DNA from: Tetrahymena elliotti 4EA
Taxonomy: Eukaryota; Ciliophora; Oligohymenophorea; Hymenostomatida; Tetrahymenidae
Direction of reading: 5' to 3'
DNA: 41,942 bases
Assembly: GCA_000231825.2 (NCBI GenBank)
Contig: JH720297.1
Span: 1,627,330-1,669,271 of the forward strand
A program made the position numbers and the translations under genes. Shown piece after piece: positions 1 to 12,600 of this stretch (the stretch's first letter is position 1; each line of letters begins with the position of its first letter). The notes below the pieces were generated by a model that was given only the letters and a program-made list of their open reading frames with translations, did no database searches and had not been told where the DNA came from.

Positions 1-446
1 ATTCTTTTCTCTTCAGCTAATCTCTTTTCCTCAGCTTCCTTGGCCAATCTTTCCTATTCAGCCTTTTCCTCTGCAATTCTCTTTTCTTCTGCTAATCTCT
101 TCTCTTCAGCTTCTTTAGCCAATCTTTCTTATTCAGCCTTTTCCTCTGCAATTCTTTTTTCTTCAGCTAATCTTTTCTCTTCTGCCAACCTCTTCTCTTC
201 TGCTATTCTCTTTTCCTGAGCTTCCATGGCTAATCTTTCCTATTCAGCTTTTTCTTCAGCTAATCTCTTCTCTTCTGCTAATCTCTTTTCCTCAGCTTCC
301 TCAACCAATCTTTCCTATTCAGCCTTTTCCTCTGCAATTCTCTTCTCTTCAGCTTCTTTAGCCAATCTTTCTTATTCAGCTTTTTCTTCTGCTAATCTTT
401 TTTCTTCAGCTTCTTTAGCCAGCCTTTCTTATTCAGCCTTTTCATC
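1..446 (-). repeat. Coding tandem repeat, (AEQERLAKEAEEKRLAEEK)n
   Basis: At least six imperfect units of about 57-100 bp lie in the otubain-like gene. Each begins with codons for AEQERLA and is followed by variable numbers of EEKRLA/EEKRIA heptad-like blocks. Unit length differs by insertion of whole 7-residue blocks (for example EEKRLAEEKRLAEEKRIA in the unit near 170-240), which is typical of slippage within a helical repeat. The array continues past position 1. Confidence 0.9.
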
Positions 447-1739
447 TTCTTCTTACTTGGTAGGCTTAATATCAAGAGAAACTTATTGCACAGGTAATTC
501 TTCATCATCTGATGGCTAAATATCCTAACCTTCATAATCAGGATTATTTTCATGTTCTCTTTAAGCTTCTAACCTTTGTAAATTTTCGGCTTCTATATCA
601 ATATTATCTTACTCATCAAGTAATAAATCATCATCCTCAATTTCTTACTCTTCTTACTCTTAATTTTCATTTTCATCATCTAACTTGACATCTTCATCAT
701 CGTTTCCTTAATCTTCTTTCTATTCTTTTTTAAGTGATTTAGACCTATCAAAATGTTAAAAATTTATGATTTCATCATATTTTTTTAGGAAATTTTGATA
801 TTAATCGTTAGTAAAGAGTAAATTAAATTATTCTTTTAAATAGCATAAGACTATTTTATTTGCTGCTTTTTAGTTGTTAGGAAGAGAATAACATATTTAA
901 GAAGTAGAAATTTTTTTAGGAGAAACTCTGAATAAATTCTAAATGATTATTTCTACTTAGAAAGAAATTCCAACAAAAGGGAATATATCCTCAGTAGCTT
1001 CATTATTAAACTTTTGAAGTGTTTCTTCAATAATAGGTTTTTTTGATTTGTCTAATGTTTAAGAATTATTAGGGTCATTTAACAGGTTATGATATGATTC
1101 TAAAACTAATTATTTAATGAAAACTATAGCAGCAAAATCTATAATGGGCTAAGAATTATATTGCTTAATATAACTTTCTAATTCAATCTACTCATCATTT
1201 AATATTTTAGAGATTAATTCAAAGATGAAAGAAATTAAGAAGCCTCTTGCTACATTTATTTAAGCTTTATTCTTTTTGCTTTGAATTTTGTTGTGTATGA
1301 AGTTCATGTTCGAAACGTTAAGAATTCTTTGAATCAATTTGATTAATTGATTAGCATTTTTGTCAAAGAATAAATTCAGGAGATAAGATAAGAAGAAGGA
1401 TCTAAAAAATGAATTACCATCACATCTCATCACAATATGAAAGGGGTAATTCTTTCCTACTTTTTCATAGGCAACTCTCATGTTACCTACTGCGTAATAC
1501 TTTTAAGCATACAAATCAAGTTTTGAGATTGTGTGAACTGATTTTTAATTTAGATTTAGATTACTATTAAATTTCTTTATATCATCTTGATAGTGAAGAA
1601 TGTATTTATCATATAAGCTTAGAGCTTCATCAAGCTATTAAAGAAATTCTTCATCACTACTAAAATGAAGTTTAAAAGCTTAGTCTGATATTCTTTCTAA
1701 GCTTTTTGGTTTTTATAGATTTTTATTTTCAGAGTCCAT
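1..1739 (-). CDS. Otubain-like (OTU/peptidase C65) pseudoenzyme with a charged-repeat C-terminus, 3' end outside window
   Basis: About 579 codons are visible with TAA/TAG read as Gln; no in-frame TGA is met before the window edge. Start chosen at the first ATG (1737-1739, reads MDSENKN). Residues about 90-315 follow the otubain layout: CDGNSFFRSFF around residue 110, a central helical part, a strand motif SFQVEIIIQ, and KIVLCYLKEQFNLLF near residue 304. In active otubains these last and first motifs are DGNCF.R and a terminal strand ending in GHYD. Here the catalytic Cys is Ser110 (TCA, 1410-1412) and the catalytic His is Gln304 (TAA, 828-830), so ubiquitin cleavage is unlikely; ubiquitin binding remains possible (inference). 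Residues about 325-430 are acidic and Gln-rich. From about residue 433 the protein is built of AEQERLAKEAEEKRL-type units, a probable long charged helix or coiled coil. The fold match is confident; the function is not known. Confidence 0.82.
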
Positions 1740-3083
1740 ACTAAATTACTAATGAAGTGATTATTTATTAATATTTTCTTGTTTTTTATCTTCTGAAATT
1801 TCAATTTAACTTTTCGTTTTGTAAATCTTTAAATGATTATTTTTTCTGTATTAAATTTAAATCTAAAGAAATTTGATTAATATTAAAAAATGGAAAATAC
1901 AAAGGTCTAAGACTATTTATTATTTCTTCACTTTATATTCAGTAATGTTTTATGGGATATAAATCTGTTTTTTATATAATTTCTATCTTTATAAAAAATA
2001 ACAATAAAATTCATTCTTAAAGAGAAAATTCATACACATTATAAAATAAATAAGTCATTTCTAAATACAGACTAAATGATAAGTGACGTTTAGTAATAAC
2101 TAATACAATTTACAAAATTACTTCAAAATAAAAATGTTTTATTAAAAATTTTTTCTGAAAAGTAGTATTCAGATGATGGAAATTAAAAAAAGATGGAAAT
2201 AAAATATTAAATTTAATTTCTTCTTGAGCCTTTTAGTTTTTCAAATCTATAATCAGAGATTTAGGAGCTTTTAAATATGTTACAGTTTCTCAAAATTTTT
2301 TTTTACATCAACCAACTTTTAAAATTTATTAAATTTGAGTATTCTGCATAGAATAAAAATTACTTCAATCATGATTACTTTTATTCAGTAATTATGTTAG
2401 TTTGACAAAAAAATGATTGTCTAAGTTATTTTTAGAATAAATATGACTGACATTAAATACTTTAGGAAAGTAAGCTTATTTGATTGATGAAACCTTAATT
2501 ATGGAAATATTTCTTTCTAAATCAATAAAAATATTAGGTAATTATTTAAATTTAGTTTTTGGATTGGATTTTTTGAGTTTTTTTTTACTATTTAATTTAT
2601 TCATTCTATTATGAAAATATTCCAAAAATTTAATGGAAAAGTTCTAAAAAAAATAGATTCATTAATAAATAAATAATAAAAAATACAAATGTTATAATTA
2701 TTATTTTTGCTCCATATTGATTTTTAAAATTAAATATAAAAAAATTTTATGATAAAATTTAATTGTATTCTGTAATTATCACATTATTTTAAATCTAAAC
2801 TCTACAAATATTCATGAAAGCAAAATTAAAATAAACATAACTCTACATTAATTAAGAATTGAAAAATTATTGTTTTATTGTGATAGGCTGTTGTGAAGAT
2901 TCTAGATTATTTGAATAATAATTATTTTAATTTTCTTCATTATTATTTTATAATATAATTTTCAATGATATTTTCTCTATAAAATAAAAGTGATGAAAAT
3001 GACAAGAAATTTTTATTAAAAATATAAAAAAGAAAATAAATTGAGATGTTTTTTATTAACATTTTAACTAATTTTATTTACTA
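1740..3083. other. Intergenic, AT-rich, no supported gene
   Basis: This stretch separates the start of the otubain-like gene from the 3' end of the first LVIVP-CADG gene, both on the minus strand. It therefore should hold the otubain promoter and the 3' UTR of the neighbour. It is dominated by A and T runs. No tRNA-like fold, conserved repeat or convincing coding frame was seen. Confidence 0.6.
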
Positions 3084-6000
3084 TCAGTCATTATAGACAC
3101 TTGAATCTTATTAAATTAATAAAGGGTTGATTGATTTTGTTATTTTTCTGTTTAGTTATTAGATATTGCTTTACAATATTGAATTTGATACTTTTTTGTA
3201 TTGTGGTGATTCACATAATTGTTAATATGTAATAATCTTGAAGTTATTTTTTTAAAATGCCATTAGGTTTTCATCATCTGTTTTCATCTATTCGGTTTAA
3301 ATGCTCTCTTACAATTTTAGTTTTATTGGCAAAGTACTCTCCATTATTTCATCTCTATTACTTTTTACTAAAGGAGAACCGTCAAGTGAGCTATGTATTA
3401 ATTAATTATTATACTGTTTATGTTCTATATTATTTTGGTTGCTGCTCTTTATTTTCAAGATTATCTATCTTATTATGCAGTTATAATTATTAAAAATACA
3501 AATTTTAATATTTTTATAATTATTTCTTTAAGGTACTGTTCCATAAAGAGTTATTAATTATTTTTCTATTTTAATCTAAAGCCATGATGGTAATTATTAA
3601 TTTTTATGTGAAAATAAATTTGAATATTCCAAATTAAATAGCTTTTTAAAAAATAAAAATTTGGTATTATTATATTTGATGTATGCCTGAACTTTTTTTA
3701 CTTAAAATTCTTACAAGTGAATGCTTTCCCCACTATTAGGATATAGAAAACTATTTGTTGGATTAACTATGCCAATAGCGTCAGTTATTATGTTATTAAT
3801 AATCAATCCTAAATCGATTTACAATTCTTAATTTATAATTTACTAATTTAAATCAGCAGATTTACTTAAAGTGTTTTTTTTCATGCTTTTTAATAGAAAA
3901 TTTAATACTCTCATTAAATTCTAAGTGTTTATCAATATTTCTGGGATAATTTATTCTTCATTATATTTTTTCTTTTTTAGAATAGGAAGTGTTTATGAGA
4001 TAAAACTCGTCCAATAAACTGAGGAGTTTTTACTGCATAATTAAGAAATTTATTTTATGTATTAGTAAACAGCAAATGTACGTTTATTATATTTTGTTAT
4101 CTTTTTTATTAAAAGACCTTATAAGCAATTATAAAGAACACTTCCAGGATCATTTAGTTCATATTAGAATTTCTAAGGATTTATCTTTTATCCCCCAAAA
4201 TAAATAGGCTTATTTAAATTTAACAGATCTTCAATAAATTTCTATGTATCTATAGTTTGATTACTTGTCATATAATTTTAAAATTTTTAATAGTTAACTT
4301 CTCTGCTACTAAAACTTTTTGTGCTCAAAATTCTTCTTGTTTTTTCCATTATTTATCTTGCTTTTCCTCTTAACTTTTTCTCAGGAATAAGCTCATAGAT
4401 TTCTGTATCTTCTATTTCATTAGTAACTACATTTTTAATACTAAGTTTGAGAATATTTTCATTTAATTTACAACTATTTATAACAGACACTCCATTTATA
4501 TTTGATTTTTAAAGATTATTTTTATCTTGTGCCAAATGTTTGAAAAATTGTTTGAAAAGCTTTTAGCCAATCAAATAAGAGTTGTCAACTATTATAAATT
4601 TTATAATAAATTCCTTACTTTCTTCAATGTATTTTTTTGCTATTCTATTTTTTTTGCTAAATAGAAGATTAAAAAACTAATTCCAATACTTAAATATTCC
4701 TAAAAAGAACAATAGAGGTCCTAAAACTTTTAATAATATATTTAAAAAGACTTCAAATGATATCACAGAAGCTGTTATACAAAATTAATCCTAAACCCAA
4801 GAATATGAATCTGTAGCATTTATTCCTAAACAATACTGTCTTCCATAATCTTAGGTAGATGTTCTTATGCTAAACTTTAACTACTGGGGATTGAATTGTA
4901 TCTCACTTTACTAAGCAGTAAGTTCAAGCTAATTTCTATTTTCTATCTAGTATGCTCTGAACTGCAAGTCATTAAAATTAGCTTCTTGAAAAGTATCTAA
5001 TGAAAACTCAATATATACTTAACTCTCTATTAATATTTGAGATTATGGGAATTATTTTTCTATTTAGGTTTACAAAACGAATTGTGGATTGATTGAAATA
5101 TCTTTTTTTAATTTCATAATTTTCGATAGCTACTAAAATGTGAACGTATTTATAAAATCATTGTTAATTCCATCACTAACCTAAATTTTAATTTTAGCAT
5201 TTGTGTCATTTTTATTATAAAGATAAATTTAAATTTATTATTTTAACAGCTGATTTAAACTAATTATATTTCCTTGTAATTAAATCTCATCTTACTTTTC
5301 AGATAAGGATGTTACTACACTTGAGTAAATCCTATTGACAAACTTGCCATCCTTTTGATCAACTTGAAAAAATATACTTGCTTATTTTGAATATGAACTT
5401 ATGAAGTTTTCATCTTATGTAAAGTCAATTTTTAATGATTTTTTCAAAATCAAATCAATTGGGGAATAAGTTAGGCTCATTGATAAAACTCTTTAAACTA
5501 TCTTAACAATTTCATCAGTAAGGCCTAATCCATCAATATTTGGAGGAGTAAAAGTTTCTTCTTTAGCAAACTAATCTGAAATTTAATTCAAATGGTTAAG
5601 AATACCAATATTCTTATATGTAGTGAAGATTTATGAGCTCTTTTCTTAATTTATAACTTCATTAGCTGTGATTTCACTATTGAATATAAACGAATCTTTA
5701 GTAAAAGGTTGCTTAGTTACAAATACTACAGTTTGCTTAGTAGTTTCATTGTCTGATTCTTTGTTTTCGCTAATTTTTTTTAATGAATCCTTTGTAATAG
5801 TCAAAGTAAGTGTATTTTAATAAGTATCAAACACCATCCACTAAGGTATGTCAAAAAAAATACCATCTCTTATAAAATAAACATTAGCTATCTAGGAGCC
5901 TTAAGTTGGGTATAGTAGATTAATGGTTATTTAAATAGTTTAACCAACAAAAAGAATTTAATTGGTTTATTTTAATCTTATTTCTTAAACAAATCCTGTA

Positions 6001-8114
6001 CTATCTTTTTTTATCTCTGAAAATTCATAATGTATAAAAACATTTGCTTTGATTGGTATAATTCTTACTCCACCAGCATTTATTGAAAATAAATAGCTTG
6101 AATCACTTGTAACAGAAGCAGCAGCAGAAAACTCATCTTTATATTAGAGTTCGCTTATAAATTAAGGAGATTCTATTGAGCTAATACTAGCTAAAGCAGA
6201 TTAGCCACCACTAAGTTGACTGGTAATTATAAATTGTTCATTCAGTATTAAATTTAAAAAGTTAGTGTAACCTTTAATTGAAACATTTGAGATTATCACT
6301 AAATTAGGAAGTTAATCTAAGTCAATAATAGAAATTCCTTATAAACCTTCAGCAACAAAGCAATACTTTGTATTAAAAGTACCTTAAACTATCTATTCAG
6401 CCCCTAAAGAATCTATTTTACTTGCAAGAAAAGAATTTTAGAGATTTGAAATGTCTAGAGCAGCAATATTTAATGCTCTAAAAAGTAAAATTACATAAGG
6501 ATAGTCATTCAAAATAAGCATATCATTCGTTTAGATGGTTGAGAAATATTATGTAAAGGTATAGTAAGCAATTTATTTGAATTAAATATTACCAATAATC
6601 TCATAAAAAATCAGCTAGTCTAAATTTTAACACCCAAATATTTTTTCATCTTTGGTTTTAGACATTGAATATATATAAGCAGAAGTTGGAGATTCTATAC
6701 GTTAAGCTATTTTAGGAGAAGTTCTATCAGATATATCATAAATATCTAAAATATATCCAGCTGGGTCTTAGACAGTAACTAAGAGGAAAGTTTCGTTTCT
6801 AAATAGCATAATGTTATCAGCATAAGTTATAAAAGGATAAGAAATAGTACTTAAAACCTTTAATGGGACCTCAATACTAGTTTAATTAAATTATGCAATA
6901 ACTATACCATAGCTTGAAGCAGTCATTATTATAGTTTAATCATCTTTGAGTAATAGACTTCTCCATCCATATGGTGTTTTCAGTATTGAAGAAAGTGTAG
7001 ATTGATGCTTATTATATAAATTAGGATAGTTCATCTATAAATTAGCTTTACCCTTTTAATAAACTACTACTCTCTTTTTAGTTGATAAATACAAGTAAGA
7101 AAGATTAGATGAAAAAATGAATTGTGATATATCTTCTTGAATCTAGATTAGCTAAAAAACTAATGGTTTTAAAATATTAGTTATATCAATTGCATAAATA
7201 CCTAATGACCTAGCTCCAACATAAATTAAAGTTTACTCTTTATTTATTTCAAGAGTTGAAGTATATGGATAACCATCCTTAATCATCCACCAGTTTAGTA
7301 GAAAAGGATTAAGCTATATATTAACAACTTCTTGATTTATTTATTCTTTGAAAGTATTAAGATCAAATATACTAATTCCTTACCAGTAATCTAAACCTAT
7401 TATATATCTATCATTTTGAAAAAGAATGAACTAGTAGAAATTGACTTTAGAATATGAAGAAACACTGGTAAATTAAATAGAATAATTATTGATTTAATCA
7501 ATTTTGTAAAAAAATAAACCCAAAGTATTAGCACTTAAACAAAACCACTTTTCATCTAAAGAAATACGTATGTCGAAAACATTATATTATTTATTTAATT
7601 TTCCTTTGAGAACACTGAAATCCAATAAGGAGATAATCTAAAAATTTACTTAGTCTCTTATTAGATAAATCTTATCTTGCTGTTAGTTTAGAGCTAATAT
7701 ACTATACTAAGATTATTGATTATCTTGGTACACAGAAGAAAGAGTTTTATTATTTCCAGAATTAAATTATAGTATATTTAAGATATTATCAATAATGACA
7801 ATTAGTTACTTTCCATTATCTGTGACTAGGAATTTATCTTCTAAAAATCCCTGTGGTTAATAGCTATATATCTATTTGAAATTATCATTCTCATCAAAGA
7901 TGTTAATTGTATTTAATCCTTGCTTAAAGTATACATATCCAGCTTAAGCAGCAATCTTAATTTACTTAAAATATAAAGTATTCTATTTTGATTCAAAACT
8001 CTAAAATATAGTTGGAACGTAGATATCACTTATTAAATGACTATAAGTAAATTAAATATATACAAATATTAATGCGGCAATGTTAATAATATATTTCTTT
8101 TTTACTTTAGTCAT
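3084..8114 (-). CDS. Large LVIVP-repeat/cadherin-like single-pass membrane protein, copy A (about 1,676 aa)
   Basis: One uninterrupted frame (only TGA as stop), starting MTKVKKKYIINIAALIF with a signal-peptide core and ending ...QQDSSVYND. Residues about 30-700 contain LVIVP-type repeats (GIYAIDITNILKPLVF near 305, YILDIYDISDRTSPKI near 450, GISIIDLDQLPNLVII near 590), suggesting a beta-propeller ectodomain. Around residue 759 the motif DIPQWMVFDTYQNTLTLTI marks a dystroglycan-type cadherin-like (CADG) fold. A cysteine-flanked motif with sequon NATD (Asn1099) precedes a transmembrane helix at about 1115-1137 (ISFEVFLNILLKVLGPLLFF). The remaining ~540 residues are predicted cytoplasmic and include a conserved block GIVNPTNSFLYPNSGES and a second CADG-like motif LPSWLQIKIEKQLITLYG (Trp1511). 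No intron was needed. Family features are recognised; the biological role is unknown. Confidence 0.87.
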
Positions 8115-9646
8115 TCCTAAAAATTGTTTTTACTTCTACTTTAGTAGTCCTTTGTTAATTAATTTATTAACTAATAGAAATATTATAAATAAATTTGAAA
8201 CCTAAGCAATTATTCCAAATCGAAATAAAGATTAATTAATAATATGTAAAAGCAATTAATAAGTTAAGAAAATTTTAATAGAATTATTTAATTTCTTTGG
8301 CAATTTTAAGATAATAATCAAGTACACATCTTAAAGAAATTTTTTCATTTTAATCAATTAAAAAAAAATTATCTTTCCAATTAGATAAAAGCAAAATAGA
8401 TTTTAGTTTAAACAGTTGTGAGAACTCATCAATTAAAATTTTGAACCAATTTAAAAATAAAATAAAATAATAAAAGGATATTATGAAAATAAAGAAAGTT
8501 TTAAGATACTATCAACATACTTTATTTTTATTTTCATTTAATATCTTAAATTATTGTAAATAAAAAAATGGGATTGGATTTTAGCAAAAATGAAAAAATA
8601 ATTTTCAATAAAAATATTTTTAAAAATGGTTTTTCACTTATATTTTTTAAGCTTTTTTTGTGATGGAGAAACATTTTTTTTTATTTTATCTAATTTTTTT
8701 CTCTTATTGATTTTAAAAAATAAAAGTTGAATTCTGAATGAATAAATTAAAATTTATTGAATCAATCTTTTTTAATGTAATAAAGTCTATTTCTTTTGAA
8801 TAAATACTTCATAATATTTAAGATTACTAATAATAATTTCATTGATATAAAAAACTATAATTTGATATATTGGTTACCAAAATCTTTGTATGTGTAGATT
8901 GTTGACTGAATTTGGATATCTGATGATTTTATTTAATATACAACCATAGGCCTTAATGTGGTTGAGGCATTAATAATATATAATCTTAAGAGCTGAAAAT
9001 TGATATTTATGAAAGACTCTTCTAAATATTAATAGCCTTTATGCTGGTATGGTTACTTGATTAAGATTTAATTTAGCTAATGTTGAATGAGGCTTGATAG
9101 ATTTACTATCAAATATGATAAAAATGAGCCTCCTATTATTTATTTGTTAAAAACCTTGTATAAATAGGTCCATGTTAATATTATTGATATAATTTATCTA
9201 TTGGTTTAGTTATTGGTTTGAGAATGTATTTGATAGCCAATCACCATCACCTTTTGAATGAGTTAATGGATATTAAGAAAAAGAACATAATATGTTTTAT
9301 ATATTTATTTTCTTCAGATAGCTTTGAGATAATTTTTTAGAGATTTTCTTTTTAAAAGTTAGAAGAGTGCAGCTTGTATCTTATTGACAAGTTCAAAAAA
9401 ACATTGCCAGTTTTTGAATTTTAGAATTGAATAATTTTGATTAAAGAATAATTGATTATGCTTAAATTACATAAGTATATTAGTTTCTAAAAAAATCCGA
9501 AATAAACATTTTTTAAGTAGTCAATATACTTTAAAAATTAAAATAAAAGGATGGATGTGACTAGTTATAGAGATTACATTTTACAAAAGAAAGGTAATAA
9601 AAAATTAAGTAGAAACAAAATTAATATATCATATCTATTTTAAAGA
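8115..9646. other. Intergenic between paralogues A and B
   Basis: Most of the 1.5 kb is A/T-run DNA and presumably carries the promoter of copy A and the 3' UTR of copy B. The part from about 8820 to 9300 is of visibly higher complexity and lower A/T than the rest; a possible small ORF there is listed separately. Confidence 0.5.
8634..9173 (-). CDS. Possible small hypothetical gene or gene relic (179 aa)
   Basis: Open frame from ATG (9171-9173) to TGA (8634-8636) with TAA/TAG as Gln, lying wholly between two large genes. The first ~110 residues have ordinary composition (for example SIKPHSTLAKLNLNQVTIPA and KIIRYPNSVNNLHIQRFW). The last ~60 are Lys/Ile/Gln-rich, as expected from translating AT-rich spacer. 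No domain or signal peptide was recognised. With a single stop codon in AT-rich DNA, frames of this size do arise by chance, so this is weak. The higher base complexity of 8820-9300 is the main reason to list it; a decayed gene is equally possible. Confidence 0.22.
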
Positions 9647-12600
9647 TCAATTAATAGCTTATTATTTATTCAGATTTACAGAAAGTTTTCTATTTATTTG
9701 ATTTATATTTTTATGTGAAATAAAATCAGTTTCTGAGAGTTCTTCTTCTAATTGATTTTATATTGGAAGATGGTTTAATTTTTTGTCTCTATGCTTTTAA
9801 TGTTATGAATTATTTGTGACATCATTTTATAAATATATTTTTTCTGCTAGTCTTTCTCTAAAAGTTGAAAGTCTTAAATTTTTCTTTTGAAGTTTATGTT
9901 GAGCTTATGGCTAGATTTAAAATTCTTTTTTATGGCTATTTATTTCATTTTCACTGAGTAATTCTTATTCTTCATTTTAGGTAATCTTAATTATGTATTC
10001 TCTGACTATGCAATTACTATTATTTTTTATACAAATTTTTAATTCTTCATAATGATTAGATGGAGGGATTTTTCCATTTAGTGTAATGCATTATTTGTTT
10101 ATTTAAATTTCCAACCAAAATGGAAGATATTAATTTTTTCTTGAAAGTAAAGGGACATACATTTATTTAAAAAATTATTTTAACCTAAATTTTTTTTTTG
10201 TTAATATTTCTACTTTTTTGATATCCTACTCAAGCAAATGAATAGACTCTCCACTATTAGGAAATAATCTACTCTTAGTAGGTTTACAGATACCAATTTA
10301 ATCATGAATAATATTAGAGACTATTAAATTAAAATCTACTGAAAATAAAGTTTAGTTTTTATCTGGAATGCTATCAAGTAATAAAGAAATAATTAAATGT
10401 ATTAAATTTATGTTAACTTAAACATCAGGTATTAGTTTTTCTTATTTAGACTATTTTTTCTTTGTTTCAAATTTTGATTTTGCCAGTAGAGACTTAGCTT
10501 TAACTGAATTATCATTTGATACTATTTAACAGTATTCTTAAATAAATTAATATATTAATTGACAAAATTTATTTTTATTTAGTAGGTCTTTAAGGAGAAT
10601 TCCATAAATGCAATTATACATAATACTATCTTCATCTTTAAAATCTGTTTAATAATTTTTAGGAAAAAGTTTTTTTTTATTATAACTAATAGATAAATTT
10701 TCTTCTAGTAAATCTGAGAAAAATTTTTATTTATTGATAAAATTAGATTCATTAGTGTATGAATCATATTCTTCATACCCATAATTTTTATTTTTATTGA
10801 ATTTGGTTAATCTATTTTTGGTTTTCTAAATTAGATTTTGTATTTATTTTTGGTTAGCATTTTAACATTTTAAAAAATCTTAATCTTAAATATTTACTAT
10901 TTATTTATTTGCATACCTCAAGATATTTATGGTTTTTTAGTGTTAAAGTTTAATTTAATTTTAATATTTGTGCTTTAAATGTTTCTGAAATTGAAAGAAA
11001 AATAAAGAACTAATTTCAAAACTATCATTAACAACAATAATTTTTTAAATGAATTCTTAACCAACTGAAACTTTTATTTCACTTTGTCTATTTTTTTGTG
11101 CAAAAATTTTGTTAAAAAAAACATACCAATATTTTAGCAAGCCCAATAAGAAAAGAGTAAATCCTAAATATTTAAGCATCCAGTTTAAAAATAAAATCAA
11201 AGATATACCACTAGCCTTTACACAGAATTAATCTTTGGTCCATGAATATGAATCTGTAGCATTTAGCATAAAGCAAAAATTTTTATTGTAGTCATTTATT
11301 TGAGGTTTTATTTTAAAAATAAATTGTTAAGGATAGAAGTTAACTAGATTAATTTATGAATTCAAAGAGATTAAATTATCCCCTTCAATTTAATAGGCCT
11401 AAAAAGAAAGGTCTTTGAAATTAGTAAATTCATACATTGAAGTAGAAAATTATACTTAATTTTCTGTATCTATGTAAATTACAGAGTCTGAGTAAGCTCT
11501 ATTTACTTACTATTATAAAGATTAGTTATTTTTAATTTTTATATTTTTCTTAATTGAAAAAATACTTGAAATATCTTTGTATACAAGTGATGATTCGTAG
11601 TGGTAATTAATATGATCATCAATAGTGATTTTAACAAAGCAGTCATTATATAAATTATTGTAAAAATACACTTTTAATTGTTAGACCAATATTTAGTTTA
11701 AATTTGCAATATCTCCTTACAACTATAAGATATCCTACTCTTTTGAATAAGAAATGATTGCGCCAGCATAGCTCTTAAATACAAACTTTCCTAACAAGTT
11801 ATCAATTTAAATGGTAACACTCGCTGTTTAAGAGACAGATTAAATAATTTGTTATTCATTGCTAAAGTCAATTTTCAAGGAACCTTTTATTTTTAGTTTT
11901 AATGTAGAATAAATCACACTTTCCTATAATACTTTTTTAACAAATGCTTAACCTTATTAGGTTAAAATAATTGCATTGAGTGATGGAACATTAAATTGCT
12001 CATTTTAACAAAATTAATCTGAGACTTAATTTAAGCTATCTAAAATGTTAAAGTTTTTGTAGTTTTAAAATATTTGTTTACTTTATTCAGAAGTTATGAT
12101 AAAAGAATCCTAAACAGAATCTTTCAAAACAAAAGACTCTTAAGATAGCTTTAATTTAGTTACAAAAACAACATTCTTGAAATAGATCTGTTAACTTTTA
12201 TAATTTTTATTTGTTGATTCTGTTAGGCATTCTTTTATAACATTAATAGAAAGTTAATTTAGGTAATTATCAAAGGAAAGCCATGGTGGAAGAATCTATA
12301 GTTTATTCTTTTAACTCAAATAAGCATTTGTGATTGAAGCATTTGGCTCTGGATAAATATTGTTTAAAGTGATAACTATATTTTATCCTACGAATAGAAT
12401 AATATCCTAAGTATTTTAAATTGTTACTTTTATTTATCCTGCGTTAGTATTTAATATTTAAGAAAACTCAAAATCAATAAGTAAATTAGTCTTGATTGGA
12501 AATATTCTTATTCCATTTAAATTTAGTATGAATAAATTACTTAAATCTTTGCTTATTTCTGTTGCAACAGATTATTCATTTTAAAATTAAGATTAACTTA

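Noticed and set aside
226..519. Plus-strand frame with a Ser/Ala/Asn/Leu/Phe repeat
   Set aside because: It is the antisense of the charged repeat in the otubain-like gene; the minus-strand frame is the one that continues into the OTU domain.
3257..3493. 78-aa plus-strand frame near the end of copy A
   Set aside because: It lies antisense within the coding tail of copy A, whose frame is conserved with copy C.
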